From Colwellia psychrerythraea (lineage in GTDB: Bacteria > Pseudomonadota > Gammaproteobacteria > Enterobacterales > Alteromonadaceae), in NCBI RefSeq assembly GCF_000764185.1, contig NZ_JQEC01000033.1, positions 1 to 64,000 of the forward strand: a DNA stretch of 64,000 bases. The letters run 5' to 3'. Under the pieces are notes generated by a model, which did no database searches, had not been told where the DNA came from, and was given only the letters and a program-made list of their open reading frames with translations. This document shows, piece after piece, positions 9,657 to 17,942 of the stretch. Both the position numbers and the translations under genes were made by a program. How positions within the stretch are numbered: the stretch's first letter is position 1; each line of letters starts with the position of its first letter.

Positions 9657-10640
9657 ATGGGCAATACAGTAAATATTAAAACAATACAGACATTAGCACA
9701 AAATGATATGACAGCAGTTAATGATCTTATCTACGATCAATTACAATCTGATGTCGCATTAATTAATCAACTCGGTATATATATTGTTAACGGTGGCGGT
9801 AAACGTATGCGCCCTATGTTAACCGTTCTCGCGGCTAGGGCATTAGCTTATCATGGTAAACAACATTTAGAAATTGCCGCTATTATTGAGTTTATTCATA
9901 CGGCAACTTTATTACATGATGATGTTGTAGATGAATCAAATATGCGCCGCGGCAGAGAAACCGCCAATGCTTTATTTGGTAACAGTGCCAGCGTGTTAGT
10001 AGGTGACTTCCTTTACACCCGTTCATTTCAAATGATGACCAAACTGGGTGATATGCGCATAATGGATATTTTATCTGATGCCACGAATATTGTCGCTGAA
10101 GGTGAAGTATTACAATTAATGAACTGCAACGATGCTTCCACGACTGAAGAAAGTTATATGCAGGTCATTTACTGTAAAACAGCCAAATTATTTGAAGCCG
10201 CAACACGCCTTGCTGCAGTAATATCTAAACAAGACGAAAAAATAGAACAAGCCATGGCTGATTATGGCATGTACCTTGGTACTGCTTTTCAGTTAGTAGA
10301 TGATATTATGGATTATACTGCTGACGCCAAAGAGATGGGAAAAAATGTCGGTGATGACCTTGCTGAAGGAAAACCTACTCTGCCACTACTTTATGCCATG
10401 AAACACGGTGATGAAGCTCAGAAGAAGCTAATTAAAGAGGCTATTGAACTGGGCAATGGTATGGATAACCTTGAGCTGATCCTTAAAGCTATGGAAGACA
10501 CAGGCTCTTTGCGCTATACCCAGCAGCAAGCGGAGATTGAAGCAGACAAAGCAATCAAAGCACTCGAAGTTATTGCTGACAGTGAACAAAAGCAGGCACT
10601 AATCGCTTTGGCACATATCGCCGCTAACCGTAGTCATTAA
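9657..10640 (+). CDS. ispB: Octaprenyl diphosphate synthase
   Basis: This cytosolic trans-prenyltransferase extends farnesyl diphosphate with isopentenyl diphosphate units to make the ubiquinone/menaquinone side chain. At 327 residues it matches E. coli IspB (323). The first aspartate-rich motif HDDVVDESNMRRG begins at about residue 86 and the second, LVDDIMDYTAD, at about 212. GGGKRMRP near residue 43 binds the allylic diphosphate. It is divergent from rplU, as in E. coli. The chain length is inferred from the family and context; it cannot be fixed from these motifs alone. Confidence 0.93.
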   Translation: MGNTVNIKTIQTLAQNDMTAVNDLIYDQLQSDVALINQLGIYIVNGGGKRMRPMLTVLAARALAYHGKQHLEIAAIIEFIHTATLLHDDVVDESNMRRGRETANALFGNSASVLVGDFLYTRSFQMMTKLGDMRIMDILSDATNIVAEGEVLQLMNCNDASTTEESYMQVIYCKTAKLFEAATRLAAVISKQDEKIEQAMADYGMYLGTAFQLVDDIMDYTADAKEMGKNVGDDLAEGKPTLPLLYAMKHGDEAQKKLIKEAIELGNGMDNLELILKAMEDTGSLRYTQQQAEIEADKAIKALEVIADSEQKQALIALAHIAANRSH

Positions 10641-10684
10641 CCTAAAGCATTAATTTAATGCATCAGCCTCAAAAGTCAGAAACT

Positions 10685-10720
10685 AAAAAGCCCTGTTATC
10701 AATGATAACAGGGCTTTTTT
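10685..10720. terminator. Bidirectional terminator between ispB and mdh
   Basis: A 16-bp perfect stem (AAAAAGCCCTGTTATC and its complement) closes a 3-base AAT loop. The A-run and T-run at its ends make it a terminator for both convergent genes. Confidence 0.92.
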
Positions 10721-10739
10721 AATGTTGATTTATGGTGAC

Positions 10740-11675
10740 TTAGCTAGCCATAAAATCAACACCTTCTTTAATATCTTTCTTCAACGTAGCAAGCATATCT
10801 TCTTTGGCTTTTTGTTCAAAAGCACTTAACTCACCGTATGCTAAAATTTCTTTAACGCCATTTACACCTAAACGTACTGGTTGTGCGAAGAATTGTGCAT
10901 CTTCACCGTTACCTTCAACGTAAGCGTAATCTACAACATCTTCACCTTGTAGGCCTTTTACTAAAGACATACAAAAACGTGCCGCTGCAGCGCCCATAGA
11001 TAATGTTGCAGAGCCGCCACCAGCTTTGGCTTCAACAACTTCAGTACCGGCATTTTGGATACGAGGCGTAAGCGTAGCAACTTCTTCATCTGAGAAAGTA
11101 GTGCCTTCAACTTGTGAAAGTAATGGTAAAATAGTTGTGCCTGAGTGACCACCAATTACTGGTACTTTAACGGTAGCAACATCTAAGCCTTTAAGTTCAG
11201 CCACAAATGCTTCAGAACGGATAACATCTAATGTAGTCACACCGAAAAGACGAGCTGCATCATAAGTACCCGCTTTTTTGAATACTTCAGCAACAATTGG
11301 CACAGTGCCGTTAACTGGGTTAGTGATTACACCTACTAGCGCTTTAGGACAATTTTCAGCAATGCCTTCTGCCAATACTTTAATAATTCCAGCATTTACG
11401 TTGAATAAATCTGCACGGTCCATGCCTGGCTTACGTGGCATACCTGCTGGAATCAAAACAATATCAGCACCTGTTAACGCACTGCTTAGGTCATCACGAC
11501 CAAAACCTGCAACTTTAACATCTGTTGGGATGTGTGATAAATCTACGGCAACACCCGGAACAACAGGGGCAACATCATATAAAGATAACTCAGAACCTGC
11601 TGGTAATTGAGTTTTTAATAATAATGATAATGCTTGACCAATACCGCCTGCGGCGCCTAAAACAGCTACTTTCAT
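10740..11675 (-). CDS. mdh: Malate dehydrogenase (NAD)
   Basis: Catalyses the malate/oxaloacetate step of the TCA cycle. 311 residues, as in E. coli (312). The N-terminal NAD motif GAAGGIGQ starts at residue 7. The substrate-binding arginines fall at Arg81 and Arg87 in [13 protein letters not shown], and the catalytic histidine is His177 in IGGHSG. A strong GGAG lies 7 bases before the ATG. Divergent from argR, the same arrangement as in E. coli. Confidence 0.97.
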   Translation of the reverse strand: MKVAVLGAAGGIGQALSLLLKTQLPAGSELSLYDVAPVVPGVAVDLSHIPTDVKVAGFGRDDLSSALTGADIVLIPAGMPRKPGMDRADLFNVNAGIIKVLAEGIAENCPKALVGVITNPVNGTVPIVAEVFKKAGTYDAARLFGVTTLDVIRSEAFVAELKGLDVATVKVPVIGGHSGTTILPLLSQVEGTTFSDEEVATLTPRIQNAGTEVVEAKAGGGSATLSMGAAAARFCMSLVKGLQGEDVVDYAYVEGNGEDAQFFAQPVRLGVNGVKEILAYGELSAFEQKAKEDMLATLKKDIKEGVDFMAS

Positions 11676-11848
11676 GTGATTTCTCCGAAATTAAGTGAGG
11701 TTTATTTCTTGTACAATGATTTATTAAAATATTATTCGAGTAAATACGTTAATTTTTTGCTGGGCAAAAGATATAGTATAAGCAACTAAAAAACAATTGA
11801 TATAACCTTATACTCGATATTAACTTCCAGTATGATGATACGATAACG

Positions 11849-11854
11849 TATAAT
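11849..11854 (+). promoter_or_regulatory. Putative -10 element of argR
   Basis: A perfect TATAAT lies 57 bases before the argR start. The sequence 16-18 bases upstream is a poor -35 match, so the promoter may depend on an activator. No ARG-box palindrome was recognised nearby. Confidence 0.35.
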
Positions 11855-11911
11855 AGCGTTAAACATATTGATTACAAACGCCACTTTAGTCTACTACAGG
11901 GTTACTTACGC

Positions 11912-12388
11912 ATGATGAGCGCTTTACAAAAACAAGAAGCACTAGTACAAGCATTTAAAGGTTTATTAAAACAAGAACAGTTTGGCTCTCAAGGGGAAAT
12001 CGTTGATGCATTAAAAGCCAATGGTTTTGAAAATATCAGTCAATCAAAAATCTCTCGCATGCTAAGTAAATATGGCGCAGTTAGAACTCGTAATGCTCGC
12101 CAAGAAATGGTTTATTGTTTACCCGCAGAATTAGGCGTACCCACAGCACAAAGCCCGCTCAAACAATTGGTATTAGAAATAGAACACAATGAAGTAATGA
12201 TCATTGTGCAAACTAGTCCTGGCGCAGCCCAGTTAATCGCTCGCCTGTTAGATAGTTTAAGTAAAAGTGATGGTGTACTTGGTACTATTGCCGGCGATGA
12301 TACTATTTTTATTGCTCCGACAGATGTGAGTAAAATAAACGATACCATCAAAAAATTAGAGCAACTATTCTCTAAGAATTTAAGCTAA
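11912..12388 (+). CDS. argR: Arginine repressor
   Basis: Hexameric arginine-dependent repressor of arginine biosynthesis genes. 158 residues, the standard length. The N-terminal winged helix (about 1-75) contains [16 protein letters not shown] and [15 protein letters not shown], the recognition helix. The C-terminal oligomerisation and arginine-binding domain contains [14 protein letters not shown] and the [10 protein letters not shown] motif with its paired aspartates. The start could be either of two adjacent methionines. Convergent with the sensor kinase, with 29 bases between their ends. Confidence 0.96.
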   Translation: MMSALQKQEALVQAFKGLLKQEQFGSQGEIVDALKANGFENISQSKISRMLSKYGAVRTRNARQEMVYCLPAELGVPTAQSPLKQLVLEIEHNEVMIIVQTSPGAAQLIARLLDSLSKSDGVLGTIAGDDTIFIAPTDVSKINDTIKKLEQLFSKNLS

Positions 12389-12417
12389 AATCTTAAACAT
12401 AAATTCAGTCGAGCAAG

Positions 12418-15400
12418 TTAAGTCTCAACTTCACTTAGAACTTGCTTTATGCAAGAAAGCAAAGCTTGCCCAGTAACAGGTTTAGGCATATGTAAGTTCA
12501 TACCCGCGGATAGACTCTGTTGCTTATCTTCTTCTCTAGCATGAGCTGTCATGGCTACAATAGGTAAAGATTTATAACGGCTTTGCGCTCTAATCTGTTT
12601 AGCTGCAGTAAGTCCATCCATAATTGGCATTTGAATATCCATCAATACCACATCAAAATGATGCTCTGCTAAGATATCTAAAGCCCGCTGACCGTTATCT
12701 GCAATAGTTACTGTAGCATGCATCTTCAACAACAACTCTTTAGCGACTAATTGATTAACCAAGTTATCTTCCACTAATAAAACGGATACGCCTTGTAAGC
12801 TTTGCTCAGCCGTTATCATTGATGACTTTTGGTTATTTGTTTTTTTGGGTTTATCAATTGAATTTTCTTGGCTGCCTTCACCTATTTTAGCAATGCTATT
12901 ATCCCAAATTGTTGAAGAGTTGACTCCTGAGCTTAACGCTTGTGAAATTTGGTCAAGAGAATAACGAAATAAAGGCATATCAACTAATAAATAAGATAAC
13001 GTTAATTGATCTAAGTAAACACAAGTTTCGTTGTTCAACTTCGTTAATGCAGGTTGACATAAACAGAGTAACCTAAGGCCGGCTAGAGGCTCGATAAATA
13101 CTTGTCGACTATGCAGGAGAACAAATTCGGCCTCACCAATAAGTAAGATACTATTATCGATAATGTTCAGCAGCTCTAGATCATCAACATTGCTCACTTC
13201 ATGTAAAAACCAATTCATCTGAGCAACATTTTCATGAAAACTCGCTGAAAGATTTTGATTTACTGCATAAATGGTAATACCCGTTATTAACGGCTGCGTT
13301 AACTCTGCGGGTAGGCTAGCTACAACCACTTCAGTAACACTTTTACTTTCAGTGGATAATGCCTCGGCTTTCATTTCAGCCATCACTTCAAACTGAACTC
13401 GTTGCAGGGGTAAAACAAAACTTAGCTCAGAGCCTTGACCCAATTCACTAGTAAGTTTGATCTCCCCGCCGAGTAATTTAATAATTTGCTGACAAATTGA
13501 TAAACCTAAACCTGAGCCGCCATATTTACGTGTCATGGACTCATCGGCCTGACTAAAGGCGTTAAATAAGTGACTTTGATTATCGCTGGCAATACCTATA
13601 CCAGTATCAATAACTCGAAAGCGGATTTGCACCGTTTGTTCAGTTGACGATAACGTATCAATAATTAACTTAATTTGCCCTTGCTCAGTAAATTTGATGG
13701 CATTATTAAATAAGTTAGCCAGCACTTGCACTAGACGCATTTCATCGCTAATAACATTGCTAGGTACTTTAGCTGCCATCTCGACAATAACTTCAACACG
13801 GGTATGATCGATATTGCCAAGGTTAAGTTTTAAGGCTTTATCTATAATAGTAGGTAAGTTGACTACATCTTGGCTAACAATCATTTTTCCTGCTTCAATT
13901 TTGGATAAATCGAGTAGCTCATCAACAAGGTGAAGCAAGGTTGATGAAGCGCCTTGTGCGTTAATCAAATAATGTTGCTGACGGGTATCCAGTGAAGTGT
14001 GCGCTAACAAGTCCATCATGCCATGCATCGCATTTATCGGAGTCCTAACTTCATGACTCATATTAGCAAGAAACTGAATCTTCACTCGGTTAGCATACTC
14101 AGCTTGGTCTTTTGCTTTTTCCAAAGCAGACTGTGTTGCTTGCTGTAAAGTAACATCATGAAAAATACTTATCGAGCCAAGGATATTACCTTGTTCATCG
14201 GTAAATTGATTACAAAAACCTTGGTAAATATAGTCTCCAGCCTTGATCAAAGCTTGTTGCGGGAAGGTGTCATTACAAGTAGCGTTTAAATGATTAACCT
14301 CTTGTGCTAAAGCAAATGGCATGAAGGTTGATGATTTTATCCCTAACATTTGCTCAACTGAGTGGTTGGTCAAACGCTCAAACGCTTTATTGCAACCCAT
14401 CAATAAACCTTCAGGATCATTAAAAACAATTAATTCTGGAATAGCATTCATTACAGAACGTAATAACGCATAATCACGCTGATGCTTGGCACTTGTTTCC
14501 TGTAAGGCTTTAGTTTTTTCTATAACTCGACTATCCAATACATCATTTTGTTCAGTAAGCTGTAATAAAAGGCTCCGGTTTTGTACAAAAATATCTTCCA
14601 CCACTTGAAACCAGTGTAACCAATCTGCCGAGGGAGTCACCTTACCAGGATCTCCTTCAGCACAATATTGAATATGACTAATAAACTCAGTAGTTGGCCT
14701 AATAAAGGTACGTTTTGTCATGGTATTAACTAACATAAGGAATGCTAATAAACCGATAAAAAGCATGGCAAAAACAAAGACAAAGTCACTATACTGAGGG
14801 GCAGCAAAATCCTCATAACGCTGATATTTTAGTAGGGTCCAGCCATTTATTGCCAGCGTTTGCTTTTCTATAAGCCAATCACCAAAACGCTCCGCATCAC
14901 CAATACTAGCTAACTTCTCCGCGTTTAAGCCGTGCAATGTTTTCGGCAATAAGTCCTGCCAAGATGCACGATAACTTAACGACTCTTTACCCAACCGCTT
15001 AGCGAGTAAGATATCATTCTTTTGATTGTATAAAATAAGGCCCTGATCACCTGACTCTAATTCAGTCAAACTCGCATGTAAACGAGATAAATTAACATCA
15101 ATAACGACTGCACCTAACAACTTGTCATGATGGAAAACACCGGTCCCTAAGGAGGCGTTCATACCGCCACCTGCCGCATCAAGATATGGCGACGACCAAA
15201 GCACACTATTATTGCTCGAAGTTAATACTGACATTGCTTGGTTATGGGGAGTTGTTAATGTTTTTTTACTAAACTGCCAAATTTCACGGTCAACCCAAGG
15301 ATAGATATTCACAAAATCGCTAAAAGAAATATAATAAAACCAAGTTGACTCTTCAATGATGTTTTGTGCGGCAATAAAAGCAGGAGTTAAAGCATTAGCC

Positions 15401-15819
15401 ATACCCACTTCTTGCTTTTTCAGCTCATCAAATTGGCTCACCTGCCCCACGCCGGTAATATTACTACTTAGGCGCTTACCTTGTTTGATGACATCATGAA
15501 GGGGTTTGTTTAAATAAAAAACATCACCTTGCTGAGATAAAGAAGGCATAGGCAGGTGTATTTCATCGGGATGTTTTAGGATGTACTCGGCATATTGTTG
15601 TATGCCAACAACCGCTTGTACATTTTGCTCTAACAAAATATTTAACTGTTGGGTTTCTTGCTTTAGTTCAAGTAAGCTCTGATTTTTATGTTGCGCTATT
15701 TGATTGAAATATCGAATAGAAGCGACAGAAAATGCTACAAGGATAATAACAATAAAGGCAACAACAACTGTGATGTTATAACGCCTAAAAACTGTATTTA
15801 TGCCCGTTTGGTAATACAC
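12418..15819 (-). CDS. Hybrid sensor histidine kinase with Cache-like, PAS and receiver domains
   Basis: An 1133-residue inner-membrane kinase. TM1 (about 17-36) and TM2 (about 345-365) flank a ~300-residue periplasmic region with a Cache-like look (WVDREIW, SSPYLDAAGG, GAVVIDVNL). A PAS domain covers about 448-560, then HisKA with phospho-acceptor His589 in FLANMSHEVRTP, an HATPase domain (DTGIGIASDN, YGGSGLGLSICQQ), and a C-terminal receiver (LLVEDNLVNQ, acceptor Asp near 1060 in VLMDIQMPIMDG). No output domain or adjacent regulator is present, so it must signal to a partner elsewhere. The GTG start is backed by AAGG 7 bases upstream. The ligand is unknown. Confidence 0.88.
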   Translation of the reverse strand: MYYQTGINTVFRRYNITVVVAFIVIILVAFSVASIRYFNQIAQHKNQSLLELKQETQQLNILLEQNVQAVVGIQQYAEYILKHPDEIHLPMPSLSQQGDVFYLNKPLHDVIKQGKRLSSNITGVGQVSQFDELKKQEVGMANALTPAFIAAQNIIEESTWFYYISFSDFVNIYPWVDREIWQFSKKTLTTPHNQAMSVLTSSNNSVLWSSPYLDAAGGGMNASLGTGVFHHDKLLGAVVIDVNLSRLHASLTELESGDQGLILYNQKNDILLAKRLGKESLSYRASWQDLLPKTLHGLNAEKLASIGDAERFGDWLIEKQTLAINGWTLLKYQRYEDFAAPQYSDFVFVFAMLFIGLLAFLMLVNTMTKRTFIRPTTEFISHIQYCAEGDPGKVTPSADWLHWFQVVEDIFVQNRSLLLQLTEQNDVLDSRVIEKTKALQETSAKHQRDYALLRSVMNAIPELIVFNDPEGLLMGCNKAFERLTNHSVEQMLGIKSSTFMPFALAQEVNHLNATCNDTFPQQALIKAGDYIYQGFCNQFTDEQGNILGSISIFHDVTLQQATQSALEKAKDQAEYANRVKIQFLANMSHEVRTPINAMHGMMDLLAHTSLDTRQQHYLINAQGASSTLLHLVDELLDLSKIEAGKMIVSQDVVNLPTIIDKALKLNLGNIDHTRVEVIVEMAAKVPSNVISDEMRLVQVLANLFNNAIKFTEQGQIKLIIDTLSSTEQTVQIRFRVIDTGIGIASDNQSHLFNAFSQADESMTRKYGGSGLGLSICQQIIKLLGGEIKLTSELGQGSELSFVLPLQRVQFEVMAEMKAEALSTESKSVTEVVVASLPAELTQPLITGITIYAVNQNLSASFHENVAQMNWFLHEVSNVDDLELLNIIDNSILLIGEAEFVLLHSRQVFIEPLAGLRLLCLCQPALTKLNNETCVYLDQLTLSYLLVDMPLFRYSLDQISQALSSGVNSSTIWDNSIAKIGEGSQENSIDKPKKTNNQKSSMITAEQSLQGVSVLLVEDNLVNQLVAKELLLKMHATVTIADNGQRALDILAEHHFDVVLMDIQMPIMDGLTAAKQIRAQSRYKSLPIVAMTAHAREEDKQQSLSAGMNLHMPKPVTGQALLSCIKQVLSEVET

Positions 15820-15883
15820 TAAAATGCCTTAACTTTTTGTTTAGATAATCCGATAACTTGATAAGTTAAAGCAGTCATCCAAT

Positions 15884-15925
15884 TTAAACAAGAGTTAAAC
15901 AAGAGTTAAACAAGAGTTAAACAAG
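15884..15925. repeat. Short tandem repeat, 11-bp unit
   Basis: TTAAACAAGAG is repeated 3.8 times without mismatch in the spacer upstream of the hybrid kinase gene. Copy number of such perfect repeats can vary between strains. Confidence 0.85.
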
Positions 15926-15992
15926 GAAAAGTAGTGTATTTACTCCGCTACTTCTCCAAGCTTTCTCACGTAACGTCAAACGTTTAACACTG

Positions 15993-17444
15993 CTATAAAT
16001 TCTCCTCAGCAAAAGAAGCAAGTCGACTACGCACCACGCCATTTAAATTAATCGTCGCCGAGCCTGGGAAGTCTTTAAAACGTTCAACTATATAAGTTAA
16101 TCCTGAAGTAACTGCAGTTAGATAATTACTATCAATTTGCGCCAAGTTACCTGAACAAACTAACTTAGTACCTTCACCGCAGCGCGTAATGATTGTTTTT
16201 AGCTGCGCTGCAGTCAAGTTCTGACACTCGTCAAGTAGTACTAGTGCATTTTGAATACTACGTCCACGCATGAAATTAACCGACTTAAATTGAATATTGG
16301 CTTTATCCATAATGTAATTCAAACTGCCATGCATACTTTCATCTTGTTGGTGTAATACTTCCAACGAATCAGTTATGGCAGCTAACCATGGCGCCATTTT
16401 TTCTTCTTCTGTGCCAGGTAAAAAACCGATAGATTCGGCAATTTCAGGGGTACTGCGGGTAACAATAATTTTATCATACAGACCTCGTTCTATCACTTGC
16501 TCCAAAGCAGTTGCTAAGGCAAGCAGAGTTTTACCACAACCCGCTGGCCCTGTAAGAATGACCAAATCAATATTAGGATCAAGTAAAGCATCCATCGCCA
16601 TGCCTTGGTAAACATTTTTAGGATGAATACCCCAAGCGGTTTTTGCTAATAAACGCTCGCGGCCTAAATCAAGTATTGCCACCTTTTCATCGTCAAAACC
16701 TGTCACTTTGCCGGCAAAAGAGTCACCTTCATCGAGTAAGTATTCATTAATATAGCTTAACGGTACGGTTTCTTTATCAACATAATGGGTGGTATTCCTC
16801 CCCTCTACTTCACTATCTACCGATTGAATCTGTTGCCAAAAATCCCCTTCAAATTGATGATAACCTTTAGTAAGAAATTGAATATCATCAATAAGTTGAT
16901 CTGTCCTATAATCTTCAACATGTGCCAGCCCTGCTCCTTTAGCTTTCAAACGCATATTGATATCTTTGGTCACTAAAACAATTTTTTTATGAGGCATTTT
17001 CTTTTGGATATGCAAGGCTGCATTTATAATACGATTATCATTTTCATTAAAAGATAATGTATGCGCTGTTTGTTCTAAAGCATAATCATTAATAATGGCC
17101 AGACAACCGCTGGGATGCAGATCATCATTTTGAGGTAACTTAACGCCTGCAAGAACTTGCTCTGGACTAGCATCTCTCAAGGTATCTTCGAGAGCTCGAA
17201 TAGCAACCCTTGCATCACGGCTGACATCTTTTCGCCGATCTTTAATAGAGTCGAGTTCTTCCAGCACTGTCATTGGCACAACCACATCGTGTTCTTTAAA
17301 CGATAAAAAAGCGAATGGTTCATGCAAAAGGATATTGGTATCTAAAATGTAGACAATTTGTTGACTTTCAGTTTCTTGATTTTTAGGCGGATGGGCTAAT
17401 TTCTCACTTAACATATTCTCATTATTCATATTCTCTTTAGTCAT
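15993..17444 (-). CDS. PhoH-family ATPase with N-terminal PIN domain
   Basis: 483 residues from the ATG at 17444, which is preceded by GGAGA at good spacing; an upstream start adding 15 residues lacks this. The N-terminal PIN domain (about 30-165, starting YILDTNILLHEP) is a predicted metal-dependent RNase with acidic residues at DTN, EELD and NDNRIINAA. The C-terminal PhoH domain has Walker A GPAGCGKTLLALA and Walker B VLLDECQN. The family is thought to unwind and cleave RNA (PhoH2-like). It differs from the ybeZ-type PhoH, which lacks the PIN domain. Monocistronic. Confidence 0.9.
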   Translation of the reverse strand: MTKENMNNENMLSEKLAHPPKNQETESQQIVYILDTNILLHEPFAFLSFKEHDVVVPMTVLEELDSIKDRRKDVSRDARVAIRALEDTLRDASPEQVLAGVKLPQNDDLHPSGCLAIINDYALEQTAHTLSFNENDNRIINAALHIQKKMPHKKIVLVTKDINMRLKAKGAGLAHVEDYRTDQLIDDIQFLTKGYHQFEGDFWQQIQSVDSEVEGRNTTHYVDKETVPLSYINEYLLDEGDSFAGKVTGFDDEKVAILDLGRERLLAKTAWGIHPKNVYQGMAMDALLDPNIDLVILTGPAGCGKTLLALATALEQVIERGLYDKIIVTRSTPEIAESIGFLPGTEEEKMAPWLAAITDSLEVLHQQDESMHGSLNYIMDKANIQFKSVNFMRGRSIQNALVLLDECQNLTAAQLKTIITRCGEGTKLVCSGNLAQIDSNYLTAVTSGLTYIVERFKDFPGSATINLNGVVRSRLASFAEENL

Positions 17445-17942
17445 GGGCAATCTCCGTGAGTCACTGACAAAACAAATATAAAAGAGCAATACAGCACTTA
17501 AAGTATAGCTTATACCAAATCTGTTAAGTTATTTCCCACTCAGCGAGAGTTAAAAGGCTTAGAGGCAAGGCATTGATTGAAGGCAATGCTTTATCCTTGT
17601 AAAAATCAATAACGCTGCAAATTAGCCTTTTAAACTCGCCCTTCCGGAGCTCATTAGCAAACTGATAACATATCAAGAGTAATGAAATATAGATTGACTA
17701 TATTTAACCAATTTTGCTTGTTATAAGCACGTTAATGTAGCTCTGAGCTGGTAATAAATTTAATAGAATTGGTAATATCCACAGTAATATCTTAATTATC
17801 CTGAAGCAAGCATAATTTTTTAATGATTCCGTCTATGATTAGGGGTACTATAGCGCCCTTTTTTCCCCCCTAGTTTTAATGCTTAGTCTCATATTAATAA
17901 AATATATAGTAATAACTAAGCAATCGTTGGAGAAGTAAGTTT
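17445..17942. other. Intergenic region with a palindromic repeat element
   Basis: No gene is seen in these 498 bases between divergent phoH-like and rapA genes. The main content is the inverted-repeat element at 17512-17665. The part near rapA carries a GC-poor leader with GGAGAAG before the rapA ATG and a candidate -10 (TACTAT, 17846-17851) without a clear -35. Confidence 0.5.
17512..17665. repeat. Imperfect palindromic dispersed element (MITE/REP-like)
   Basis: GCGAGAGTTAAAAGGCT (17543-17559) is nearly complementary to AGCCTTTTAAACTCGC (17624-17639), and inside it GCATTG pairs with CAATGC. Its left edge, ATACCAAATCTGTTAAG followed by TTCCCACTCAGC, resembles the sequence at 38820-38855. This suggests a dispersed family, but the exact ends are uncertain. 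Confidence 0.55.

Noticed and set aside
11676..11911. ARG boxes (autoregulation) upstream of argR
   Set aside because: No pair of 18-bp palindromes with TGAAT/ATTCA half-sites was seen.
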